From assembly GCA_050013395.1 (NCBI GenBank), contig JBEKFI010000138.1, forward strand, positions 1-7,919: DNA of 7,919 nt. Reading direction: 5' to 3'. Under the pieces are notes generated by a model, which worked only from the letters and a program-made list of their open reading frames with translations, was not told where the DNA came from and ran no database searches. This DNA comes from JBEKZD01 sp050013395. GTDB taxonomy: Bacteria; Verrucomicrobiota; Verrucomicrobiia; Palsa-1439. The position numbers and the translations under genes were made by a program. Positions 1 to 6,986 of this stretch are shown here, one piece after another (the first letter of the stretch is position 1; each line of letters starts with the position of its first letter).

Positions 1-873
1 GCCATCAATCGGCACGCCGCGCTTGCGATATTCCGTCACAACATCAATCAACTCCTTCTGGCTGGCGTACCGCTCCTTGCACTGCCAGAATCCCCACAGC
101 CACCTGCCCATCATCGGCGCCGCGCCCGTCAGTTCGCGGTAATCCCGAATCACGCCATCCGCCGTGGGACCGAACATGAAATAATAATCCACCGCCTTCC
201 CCGTCTCCGATGTCCACCGCACAACTCCCACACTGCCTTCCACGCCGACATCCACATCCGTCACCGCCGGGTTGTCCCAGAGCACGCCGTAGCCTTTGCT
301 CGACACCAGCACCGGCACGGCCACTTCCATGTTCTGCTGCTGCAAATGAACCGTCGTCCCGCGATAATTCCAAATCCCGCCCTGATGCTGCCCCAATCCG
401 TAAATCCGTTCCCCGGACGCCAGGACAAACGATTGCCGCACGCTTGTTCCGCCAACCTCCTTAACCGGTGATGGCGCGAACTCCCGGCCGCCTTCCGCCT
501 CCTGAAAAATTGGCTTGTCGTTCAAATCATAGAAACTCACCGCGCCGGTCTTTCGATCCACCCGCGCCCGCAGAGCCGGGGTCTCCAGCGTCACAGCTTC
601 CGGCTTTTCACGCAGCTTCCACTTTGATTTACCCGGCTTCCCAACCACGCTCAGGCTCTTGTTGACGGGCAATTCAGCCGTCGGCGCATACGTCACCCGG
701 ATCACCCGATCCGACCACACCTGCAATCGTATTGTCCCCGACTGCATCGTCAGCGCCACGCCATCAGATCGCTTCTGCACCTTGGTGACAGGCATGGCCT
801 CCGCCCAGGCGTAAAGGCCCGTCAGGCCGAAAACCCCGCACGCTAACGCAAGGGAATGAACTGATCTCTTCAT
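1..873 (-). CDS. GH31 glycoside hydrolase, probable alpha-xylosidase (C-terminus cut by window edge)
   Basis: Retaining GH31 enzyme, most likely an exported alpha-xylosidase (alpha-glucosidase is the alternative). Only 291 residues are visible; the frame is open to base 1, so the catalytic nucleophile and acid/base lie outside the window. Residues 1-25 form a signal peptide (M-K-R start, hydrophobic core, A-W-A-E-A end). Residues 26-250 are the N-terminal beta-sandwich, with the GH31-type motif GERIYGLGQHQGG at 154-166 and WDN at 199-201. DYYFMFGP (229-236) and GFWQCKERY (261-269) lead into the barrel, closely resembling Bacteroidota and Verrucomicrobiota alpha-xylosidases. Only 27 residues separate WDN from DYYF, so the PA14 insert known in some xyloglucan GH31 enzymes appears absent. 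The ATG at 873 directly precedes the signal peptide; no good Shine-Dalgarno is seen. It starts 31 bases after the GH29 stop, so the two are probably co-transcribed. Family call is firm; substrate is inferred. Confidence 0.93.
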   Translation of the reverse strand, partial: MKRSVHSLALACGVFGLTGLYAWAEAMPVTKVQKRSDGVALTMQSGTIRLQVWSDRVIRVTYAPTAELPVNKSLSVVGKPGKSKWKLREKPEAVTLETPALRARVDRKTGAVSFYDLNDKPIFQEAEGGREFAPSPVKEVGGTSVRQSFVLASGERIYGLGQHQGGIWNYRGTTVHLQQQNMEVAVPVLVSSKGYGVLWDNPAVTDVDVGVEGSVGVVRWTSETGKAVDYYFMFGPTADGVIRDYRELTGAAPMMGRWLWGFWQCKERYASQKELIDVVTEYRKRGVPIDG

Positions 874-904
874 TGAGGTACTTTTACATGCCTTGCTGTT
901 CGGT

Positions 905-2566
905 TTACCTTGCCAGAACGCCTTTGATCTTTAGCGCGACGGCATAATCGCAGGGTTGGTTGGCGGGCATCTTGACCGTCAGTCCTTTCTCGTCCTGTGA
1001 CCAATCCAAATTGCCCTTGTAGCCGAGCAGCGACACGCTTGTGATTTTGTGGCCGGCCAACTGGCGAGAGTTTGTCGCCAGAGATTTGATGACGGCGGCC
1101 TTTTCACCGGGCCAGCCCAGCAGGAAAGCGTAGAGCGTTCGTCCTTTGGTCGTAAAGCGGACGTCCTCGGCGGTGAAGGGCTTGGCGTTTCTCTCGCCGA
1201 ACATGCCGCCTCCCACCTGCGTCGGTCCCTCGCCGTAGATTTTCCACGGCCGCGTGCCGAAGATCGCTTCGCCGTTCACGTCCATCCATTTCGCCATGCC
1301 CTGGAGGAAGGCGATCTCATGATCGTCAATCGTGCCGTCGCCGCGCACCGGGATGCTGAGGAGAAGATTGCCGTTCTTGCTGACGATATCGACGAGCATG
1401 CGCACCACCTGGGCGACGGTTTTGTATTTGTTCTGCTCGGCAATGTCGCGGCTGTAATGCCACGAACCGATGCAGGTGTCGGTTTGCCACGGCTCGGGAC
1501 GGATGTCGGTGGCGACGCCCCGCTCGATGTCCTCGACCACTGCGGCGCGATGGCCGGGTGTCATTTTCTTGGCGGTAAGCACGGCATCGAGTTTGCCGCC
1601 GGTCCACTTCCGGTTGGCGTTGTAGTAGTCCGCGGCGATGTCGAGGCCGGCCTGGCCGAGCGGCAGTTCCGTGTCGTCAAAATAAACGAGGTCGGGGTGA
1701 TACTTGTTGATGAGGTCCTGGCAGCGGAGGAACCAGTTCTCGGTAAACGCCGGATTATTCGTCGGCGGCGTTTCGGTCCAGATCCGGTCATTCTTGTTGT
1801 GCCAGTCTTGGACGGCCTTGATGCCCTTGATGCCGTCCGGAATCACCATGTTCGGCCCGGTATAGAGTTCCTGTGGATCGAGTCCTTCCCACCATTTGCC
1901 TTTGCCATCGGCCCTGGTCAGCGTGAACGCGTCGTAACGCACCCCGGCGAGCGGACCTTCGCCGTCGTAACCATACGCCGTTTGGAACCAGTGCCACGCG
2001 TGGGCCGAATGGTTGCTGACGCCGAAGCGCAGGCCGTTCGCGCGCGCGACCTTTGCCCACGTGCCGACGATGTCCTTGTGCGGGCCGACGTTGACCGAGT
2101 TCCACGCGTGATACTTCGAGTTGTACGCGTCAAAGTTATCGTGATGATTGGCGAGCGCGACAAAGTATTTCGCTCCGGCACGCTTGTAGAGCGCCATCAA
2201 TTTCTCCGGGTCCCAGTGCTCGGCGCGCCAGAGGTTGTCGATCTCCATGAAACCGAACTTCGACGGATGACCGTAGTGCGCGACGTGGTAGTCGTAGTCT
2301 TTGTCGCCCTGAATGTACATCCGGCGCGCGTACCAGTCCCCCTGCTCGGGCACGCACTGCGCCGACCAGTGCGCCCAGATGCCAAACTTCGCGTCGCGGA
2401 ACCAATCCGGACACTGGTAGTGCTTCGTCAACGACTGCCAATTCGGCTGAAACGGCCCACGGGCGATGCGGTGCTTTGGCGGTTTGTCCTGGCCGCCGGC
2501 GGCCGATGCCAGCGCGGCTGCCAAGACGACTCCGAACGTGATGAATTCCTGACGCAATTGCTTCAT
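905..2566 (-). CDS. GH29 alpha-L-fucosidase, exported
   Basis: Retaining exo-alpha-L-fucosidase of family GH29, 553 residues from the chosen ATG. Residues 1-24 are an export signal with an RQEFI motif, close to a Tat twin-arginine motif but with Gln for the second Arg. GH29 hallmarks: WFRDAKFGIWAHW (55-67), ANHHDNFDAYNSKYHAWNS (139-157, the HHD substrate-binding element), PDLVYFDD (291-298) with Asp297 aligned to the usual nucleophile, GSWHYS (367-372), and SKNGNLLLSIPVRGDGTI (396-413). After about 430 there is a C-terminal beta domain. The acid/base cannot be assigned by eye, as it varies in GH29. The frame extends 12 codons upstream to an ATG at 2602, but those residues (Trp/Tyr/Met-rich) precede the signal peptide and seem to continue an upstream gene remnant, so 2566 is preferred. 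It probably shares an operon with the GH31 gene 31 bases downstream. Motif spellings diverge from classic fucosidases; linkage specificity is unknown. Confidence 0.93.
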   Translation of the reverse strand: MKQLRQEFITFGVVLAAALASAAGGQDKPPKHRIARGPFQPNWQSLTKHYQCPDWFRDAKFGIWAHWSAQCVPEQGDWYARRMYIQGDKDYDYHVAHYGHPSKFGFMEIDNLWRAEHWDPEKLMALYKRAGAKYFVALANHHDNFDAYNSKYHAWNSVNVGPHKDIVGTWAKVARANGLRFGVSNHSAHAWHWFQTAYGYDGEGPLAGVRYDAFTLTRADGKGKWWEGLDPQELYTGPNMVIPDGIKGIKAVQDWHNKNDRIWTETPPTNNPAFTENWFLRCQDLINKYHPDLVYFDDTELPLGQAGLDIAADYYNANRKWTGGKLDAVLTAKKMTPGHRAAVVEDIERGVATDIRPEPWQTDTCIGSWHYSRDIAEQNKYKTVAQVVRMLVDIVSKNGNLLLSIPVRGDGTIDDHEIAFLQGMAKWMDVNGEAIFGTRPWKIYGEGPTQVGGGMFGERNAKPFTAEDVRFTTKGRTLYAFLLGWPGEKAAVIKSLATNSRQLAGHKITSVSLLGYKGNLDWSQDEKGLTVKMPANQPCDYAVALKIKGVLAR

Positions 2567-2626
2567 GTAAATCCAGTATTGCCAGATGTCCATGCTGAAC
2601 ATCTGCCAAATCCATACGGCATAGGG

Positions 2627-2782
2627 CTAGTGCTGCCAGCCCATGAACGCCCGGTTCTTCCGCCCCAGCTTCGAGTAGTCCGTTGCCGCCTTCTGAATCC
2701 CGAACGCTTGTGGCCAATCGCCTGCGGCAGAGTTGCAGCCATCGAGAAACACGGATTTCAAGTGCTGGCACGGAGGCTTCAC
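2627..2782 (-). pseudogene. Orphan fragment of a secreted or caspase-like hypothetical protein (gene remnant)
   Basis: A 51-codon reading frame from a possible GTG at 2782 to TAG at 2629-2627. It overlaps the end of the preceding gene by four bases in another frame. The translation contains SVFLDGCNSAAGDWPQAFGI (residues 10-29) and RAFMGWQH (44-51). A hydrophobic strand ending in Asp-Gly-Cys, then an AFGI element and an AF(M/V)GW element, is a pattern I recall from longer hypothetical proteins of Verrucomicrobiota; it loosely recalls the cysteine strand of caspase/CHAT folds. The full protein is absent. After the amber stop the same frame runs without a further stop into Trp-rich codons and then the GH29 start, so the remnant may extend to about 2567. 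I read it as a decayed 3' end of a lost gene; a genuine small protein is the alternative. GC is about 59% over 2641-2760, like the hydrolase genes and unlike the gene upstream. Confidence 0.45.
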
Positions 2783-4014
2783 GGCGGCGAGTGCCAGTAG
2801 AAGATCAGATTGCTGGTGACGCCGGAAATCTCAATTACTTCGAATTGTTGCTTGCCGAGAAGGGCATCAATGAGACCCTTTCCAGCCCACTCAACCCGAA
2901 AAGAATCCGGTAGAGTCAGCGGAGTGGCTGGGTGCTTCGGGTGCTCTGACCAGTAGAAATCGGCTGGATCAAGCCCGAAAAACGGCGATGTTCCATTCAA
3001 ATGACGACTGACTTCGGGTGGATAGAAATTCCTATCCCGGAACCCGAGGTTATGAAAGAATTTCAAAGCAATCTGCAGTGCCTGTTTCTCGTTTAACGAG
3101 CACTTCTCTTGCGACATTTCTTTCAACCGCTGTGGATTCTCCACTTCAAGGACACAAATCGGGCGCTCATGGAAGTCGTTAAATTCTCTCAGCTTTCCGA
3201 AAGATATTTCAAAGAGATATCTGTCATCAATGTTGAGGAAAGGTCGAATTCCTTTTCCCAGAATTTGTTTGGTGCGTTCATCGGGAAGGCGAAGTTTCGC
3301 GTGTTGTTCCAATGGCCCATTGATTTGAGCGCCAATCGCTTTCAGCATCGGCTCGCAAATTCGGAGCGCCTCTTTCAGCTCGATAGAGGGTTGTTCCTCT
3401 GGCGGCGGTTTGGGCAGAAACGCCGTAAGCACCTTCTCTGCGAAAGTCTCCGACCATCTAGTGTCGGAAAAGTAAACCAAGTGCCTCGTTGTGCCCGAAA
3501 TAACAAACTCAACCTTCGGCGGCACCGCTAGTTCTCGTGAGCTTCCTTTTTGGAACCATCTCACGCCGTAGATGGGTATCAGGAGAAAGTCTTCCGGATT
3601 ACCTGGGTTCGGTATCCAGCGCGACCGCTTGGCCTCAGGCGGGTCGAAATCCTTTTCGCTGTATCCGAGTCTCCGAAAGATGCGTGTGGCCATTTCCAGT
3701 GCATCTGTCTCCGTTATTGAACAAGGTTCTCGCGACCACTTGACCATGTCCGCAGGATCGAGCCGGTTGAGCCTACGGAAAATGTTTTCATTGCGATCGG
3801 CGAATTCTTCCATCTTGCCCCTCCAGTATGAGAATCGGTATCTGCCTTGAATCACGCCTTGGACCCGGCCATGCTCCGGTTCGACGATCTGCTCGGAGAC
3901 CATCTGCTCGGTCAAAGGCCGTCTGATTTCTATCTCGGCATTTGTGCAGAACGCCTCGAGGGCCGGGAGCACTTGGGAAACACTCAGCGTAGTTGCCAAG
4001 ATAACCGCAAGCAT
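2779..4014 (-). CDS. Secreted two-module protein of unknown function
   Basis: Family not recognised. 411 residues from the ATG at 4014; an ATG at 4020 and a TTG at 4029 are in-frame alternatives. The 4014 start has the best Shine-Dalgarno spacing, while the TTG start would add an Arg to the signal peptide. Residues 1-21 are hydrophobic and signal-like (possible A-L-E-A end); the rest is soluble, with no other membrane segment. The protein is internally duplicated: residues 66-130 align without gaps to 273-337 with 24 of 65 identities, including GK(M/L)xEF, a shared Cys, a helix ending in LG(Y/F), and F-x-PPE. Each copy ends in a hydrophobic strand beginning ISG(T/V)T (172 and 396). The module is a mixed alpha/beta type, perhaps PepSY-like, but that is a guess. 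No catalytic motif is visible. GC in a 240-base sample is 43%, against 64% in the neighbouring GH3. It lies between GH3 and GH29 and may be an insertion unrelated to sugar use. Confidence 0.85.
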   Translation of the reverse strand: MLAVILATTLSVSQVLPALEAFCTNAEIEIRRPLTEQMVSEQIVEPEHGRVQGVIQGRYRFSYWRGKMEEFADRNENIFRRLNRLDPADMVKWSREPCSITETDALEMATRIFRRLGYSEKDFDPPEAKRSRWIPNPGNPEDFLLIPIYGVRWFQKGSSRELAVPPKVEFVISGTTRHLVYFSDTRWSETFAEKVLTAFLPKPPPEEQPSIELKEALRICEPMLKAIGAQINGPLEQHAKLRLPDERTKQILGKGIRPFLNIDDRYLFEISFGKLREFNDFHERPICVLEVENPQRLKEMSQEKCSLNEKQALQIALKFFHNLGFRDRNFYPPEVSRHLNGTSPFFGLDPADFYWSEHPKHPATPLTLPDSFRVEWAGKGLIDALLGKQQFEVIEISGVTSNLIFYWHSPP

Positions 4015-4021
4015 ATTCATT

Positions 4022-4027
4022 CTCCCC
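4022..4027 (-). promoter_or_regulatory. Strong Shine-Dalgarno for the two-module protein gene
   Basis: The minus strand reads GGGGAG here. It ends seven bases before the ATG at 4014 but only one base before the ATG at 4020, so it favours 4014 as the start. It is the only clear Shine-Dalgarno site in the window; the GH3, GH29 and GH31 starts have weak ones or none. Confidence 0.6.
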
Positions 4028-4096
4028 AAGTAAATTTCTCTTTCACTTCATTGTCTCGTTACCGCCACGACCGCCGGAGCTGCTGCGCGGCCGAGC

Positions 4097-4119
4097 CCTG
4101 CCAGAGTAAGAACTGCAGG
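4097..4119 (-). terminator. Weak hairpin just after the GH3 stop (terminator doubtful)
   Basis: Two bases after the GH3 stop codon the minus strand can form CCTGC-AG / CT-g-GCAGG, a 7-bp stem with one bulged G and an 8-base loop. No U-run follows, so it is not a classical intrinsic terminator; it could be an mRNA-stabilising or attenuating hairpin, or chance. The rest of this 106-base gap (4015-4120) shows only the Shine-Dalgarno described separately and no convincing promoter. Confidence 0.25.
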
Positions 4120-4120
4120 A

Positions 4121-6835
4121 TTATTGCGCAACCACTTTCAGCGGCAACCGGAACCGGATATCATCCGACGCTGCGCCGACGAGAAGTTCGTATCGGCCGG
4201 GTTCGACGACGTATTGTTTCCGGGCCGTGTCCCAATAACGAAATCGCTCCACTGGAATTTCCATCGCGACCTTTGTTGTTTTTCCCTTTGGCACGTGAAT
4301 GCGCCCGAAGCCGCACAGCGCGAGTTTTGCCTGAGCCGACGCAGATTCTACGTGTCGGCAATAAACCTGCGCGACTTCATCGCCATCGCGCAAGCCCGTG
4401 TTCGCAAGATTGAACGTGAGTCTCAGAGTGCCGTTCGCGCTGACGTTGGCTCTGTCCAATTTGGCGTTGCGGTAGTCAAATCGCGTGTAGCTCAAACCTC
4501 GGCCGAAGGCGAAGAGCGGCTGGCCGCTGAAGTAACGGTAGGTGCGGTTGCTCATCGAGTAATCCTCGAAAGCAGGCAAATCGTCCGTGGAACGGTAGAA
4601 CGTAATCGGCAAGCGTCCAGCGGGATTCGCATTGCCGAACAGCACTTCCGCCACGGCGCGTCCGCCGGCCTGGCCCGGATACCATGCCTGCAAAATGGCG
4701 GGCAGGTTCTTCGCCGCCCACGGCATGGCGATGGCGCTGCCGCTGCAATTGACGAACACGACGGGCTTACCGGTCGCTCGCAAAGCCCTGAGCAATTCCA
4801 GTTGCACGGCGGGCAACTCAATCCGCGTGCGATCACCTCCGCTGAAGCCATCGTAGTTCACGCGCATTTCTTCGCCTTCCAGTTGCGGGCTGATGCCGCC
4901 GACGTAAATGACAACATCCGCTGACCGCGCGGCCTTGACGGCACGAGTCATCATTTCGGCGTTCGGCTTGTCCGTGCCGTCCTTGCGCAGTGCCAGCGGG
5001 CAGCCCGGTTCGTAAATCACTTTGGTATTCGCACCCGCGGCGCTCTTGATTCCGTCCAGAATCGTCACCGGATTCGACGGCGTGCCGTTGTAGTTCCCGA
5101 GCAACATGGCCACGGAGTTCGCGTTCGTGCCGATAACGGCGATGCGTTTGATCTTCGCGCGGTTGAGCGGCAGCAGGCCATCATTTTTCAAAAGCACGAT
5201 GGATTCGCGCGCCACCCGCAGCGCCAACGCCGCGTGCTCTGGAGTATCGTTTTGGGTGATCGGAATCCGCGCGTAGGGCACCCTGTCCGGCGGATCGAAC
5301 AAGCCGAGTCGGAACCTCGCCTCCAACAGGCGACCGACCGCGGTATCAATTTCCTGCTCCCAGATCAGCCCTTTCTTCACCGCCCGAACCAGGCTGTTGT
5401 AGTGCGTGCCGCAACAAATGTCACAGCCCGCTTTCACCGCGCGCGCTGCGGCTTCTTCCGAAGTGCCGACAATTTTGTGGTTGGCAAAGATGTCGTAGAT
5501 CGCGCCGCAGTCCGACACCACGTGGCCGGTGAATCCCCACTGCTTGCGCAACAGTTCGGTGAGCAAAAACGGGTTTGAGCAGGCGGGCTCGCCGTCAACG
5601 CTGTTGTAAGCGCCCATCACGGCGCCAACGCGGCCTTCGCGCACAGCCGCCTCGAAGTGCGGCAGGTAGGTTTCATAAAGGTCGCGCTTGGATGGAACGG
5701 CGTTGAAACGATGCCGCGCAGGCTCGGGGCCACTGTGGACAGCGAAGTGTTTTGCACAGGCCATCGCCTTGATGTATTTCGGGTCGTCCCCCTGCAAACC
5801 TTGAATGAAAGCCACTGCAAGCCGTGCCGTCAGGAACGGGTCTTCACCGTAGGTTTCCTGGCCGCGGCCCCAGCGCGGATCGCGAAAGATGTTGATGTTC
5901 GGCGTCCAAAACGTGAGGCCGTAGTAGCGCGCGCTGTCGCCATCGTGGGTGCGCGCGTATTCATGGTGCTTGGCCCGCGCCTCGGTGGCGATGACATCTG
6001 CGACTTCATGAATCAACGGCACGTCCCACGTGGCCGCCATGCCGATGGCTTGCGGGAAAACGGTGGCGATACCGGCGCGGCCCACGCCGTGGAGACATTC
6101 ACTCCAATAATTGTAGGCGGGGATGCCCAGTCGAGGAATGGCGGGAGCGTCGTTTCGCGTCTGCTGCACCTTTTCCCCAAGCGACAGGCGGCGCACGAGG
6201 TCGGTGACGCGCATTTCCAGCGGTTGCGCCGGGTCCCTCCACAACTCCGGCCCGCTGACCACGGGCGGTTGCACTACGGCGTCTTCGGCGTCAATCAAAT
6301 CCGCCGCGCGCAGGTAGACGATGGACTTGCCAGAAGCGTCTTTGAGTTCAAACGTGTTCAACTTCGCCGCGTTTGTGCGTCCGGTGAACGTGAGCGTGAG
6401 CGGCCCGCGCACCGCGTCGCCCGCATGCTCGACCTGGGCGGTGATGAAATAAACTTTGCCGGCGCCGCCGGCGGCGGCGAAAACATCGAGATTGCTCGCC
6501 AGCATTCGCTCGCCGCAGGCGATGTCAAACGCGCGTTGTCCGGCGGTTAAGAAATCAACTTCCGCCAGGCCCACTTGAACGGTGTATTTGCCGGCCGGAA
6601 GATCGGGGACGGACAACGTGAAATTTGTCCCGTAAATCTCCTCACGAAACGCTTCTTCACCGCGCCGCGGCGCGCCTTCAATGGTCAGACTTTCGTGTCC
6701 CCGTCCGTGACTGAACTGGCCGCTAACCACAACCTTCCGGTCGCAGGCAACGCAGACTTCCTGGTCCCCGAACGCGGCGGGAATTGAGCACCAGCCGGCA
6801 AGAATGACCAGAGAGCAAAGAATGATCGTATGCAT
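4121..6835 (-). CDS. Exported malectin-like + GH3 beta-glucosidase/beta-xylosidase
   Basis: Retaining exo-beta-glycosidase of family GH3, 904 residues. Residues 1-23 are a signal peptide (A-A-F-G before D24); the Cys at 16 is not in a good lipobox. Residues 24-165 look like a malectin-type carbohydrate-binding domain (AGKYTVQVGLAEVDFLTAGQRAFDI at 81-105, split here by eye into strands). The GH3 barrel spans about 205-515, with GRGQETYGEDPF (323-334), AKHFAVHSGPE (361-371) and VVSDCGAI (439-446), Asp442 being the expected nucleophile. The alpha/beta sandwich follows (about 545-760), with GGISPQLEGEEM (646-657) holding the likely acid/base glutamate, then a fibronectin III-like C-terminal domain (about 815-900). 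The SDCGAI and HSGPE spellings are typical of the beta-xylosidase-like branch, but beta-glucosidase is equally possible. No PA14 insert is seen in the sandwich. It lies 141 bases after the permease gene. The start at 6835 fits the signal peptide; no Shine-Dalgarno is visible. Confidence 0.95.
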   Translation of the reverse strand: MHTIILCSLVILAGWCSIPAAFGDQEVCVACDRKVVVSGQFSHGRGHESLTIEGAPRRGEEAFREEIYGTNFTLSVPDLPAGKYTVQVGLAEVDFLTAGQRAFDIACGERMLASNLDVFAAAGGAGKVYFITAQVEHAGDAVRGPLTLTFTGRTNAAKLNTFELKDASGKSIVYLRAADLIDAEDAVVQPPVVSGPELWRDPAQPLEMRVTDLVRRLSLGEKVQQTRNDAPAIPRLGIPAYNYWSECLHGVGRAGIATVFPQAIGMAATWDVPLIHEVADVIATEARAKHHEYARTHDGDSARYYGLTFWTPNINIFRDPRWGRGQETYGEDPFLTARLAVAFIQGLQGDDPKYIKAMACAKHFAVHSGPEPARHRFNAVPSKRDLYETYLPHFEAAVREGRVGAVMGAYNSVDGEPACSNPFLLTELLRKQWGFTGHVVSDCGAIYDIFANHKIVGTSEEAAARAVKAGCDICCGTHYNSLVRAVKKGLIWEQEIDTAVGRLLEARFRLGLFDPPDRVPYARIPITQNDTPEHAALALRVARESIVLLKNDGLLPLNRAKIKRIAVIGTNANSVAMLLGNYNGTPSNPVTILDGIKSAAGANTKVIYEPGCPLALRKDGTDKPNAEMMTRAVKAARSADVVIYVGGISPQLEGEEMRVNYDGFSGGDRTRIELPAVQLELLRALRATGKPVVFVNCSGSAIAMPWAAKNLPAILQAWYPGQAGGRAVAEVLFGNANPAGRLPITFYRSTDDLPAFEDYSMSNRTYRYFSGQPLFAFGRGLSYTRFDYRNAKLDRANVSANGTLRLTFNLANTGLRDGDEVAQVYCRHVESASAQAKLALCGFGRIHVPKGKTTKVAMEIPVERFRYWDTARKQYVVEPGRYELLVGAASDDIRFRLPLKVVAQ

Positions 6836-6841
6836 GTGTTG

Positions 6842-6870
6842 AGGATATGCGCTGAGCGCATTGCATTCAA
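6842..6870 (-). promoter_or_regulatory. Candidate sigma70-type promoter for the GH3 gene
   Basis: On the minus strand TTGAAT (6870-6865) and TATCCT (6847-6842) are 17 bases apart, each matching four of six consensus positions. Only six bases separate the -10 box from the GH3 ATG, so transcription would begin at or next to the start codon, giving a leaderless mRNA. That agrees with the missing Shine-Dalgarno but rests on a weak match. The remainder of the 141-base gap (6836-6976) holds only the palindromes listed separately and an 8-base AACCGGTT at 6953-6960. Confidence 0.3.
6847..6861. promoter_or_regulatory. 15-base perfect palindrome, possible operator
   Basis: ATGCGCTGAGCGCAT has 7-bp arms around one central base. 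It lies 12 bases upstream of the GH3 start and almost fills the spacer of the candidate promoter, the usual place for a repressor site such as those of LacI or GntR family regulators. No regulator gene is in the window and no second copy was seen, so its role is inferred. Confidence 0.35.
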
Positions 6871-6973
6871 TAAATTCTCTTTCGCCTTCGTCTCCCGTTG
6901 CGCCACGTGAATGATCGTGCCGAACACCGGGTCGGGTTGGAAAGCAGCAAATAACCGGTTCAGACCTCGGTCT

Positions 6974-6986
6974 CGGTCATTGACCG
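6974..6986. repeat. 13-base palindrome over the permease stop codon
   Basis: CGGTCATTGACCG has 6-bp arms around one base (or a 5-bp stem with a 3-base loop in RNA) and spans the TGA stop of the permease gene. It has no following U-run on the minus strand. It may simply reflect codon choice at the end of the gene. Confidence 0.25.

Noticed and set aside
2567..2602. Upstream ATG at 2602 as the GH29 start
   Set aside because: It would put a Trp-rich 12-residue extension before a normal export signal; the ATG at 2566 gives a proper signal peptide.
2136..2771. 211-codon minus-strand frame spanning the GH29 start region
   Set aside because: It uses a different frame from both GH29 and the orphan fragment. 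Neither the GH29 motifs nor the DGCN block are read in it.
1049..2800. 583-codon open frame on the plus strand opposite the GH29 gene
   Set aside because: It is antisense to a clear GH29 enzyme, its translation is rich in Arg, Val and Asp without any family motif, and it exists because the high-GC coding strand leaves few stops.
3109..3531. 140-codon plus-strand frame opposite the two-module gene
   Set aside because: The minus strand shows an internal protein-level duplication, which marks that frame as the real coding one.
6455..6480. GC-only repeat-like run (gccggcgccgccggcggcggcg region)
   Set aside because: It encodes an Ala/Gly stretch (residues 119-125) inside the malectin-like domain and is explained by codon bias.
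5657..6550. 297-codon plus-strand frame opposite the GH3 gene
   Set aside because: Low-complexity, Arg/Gly/Val-rich translation with no motifs; a shadow of GC-rich codons in the GH3 gene.
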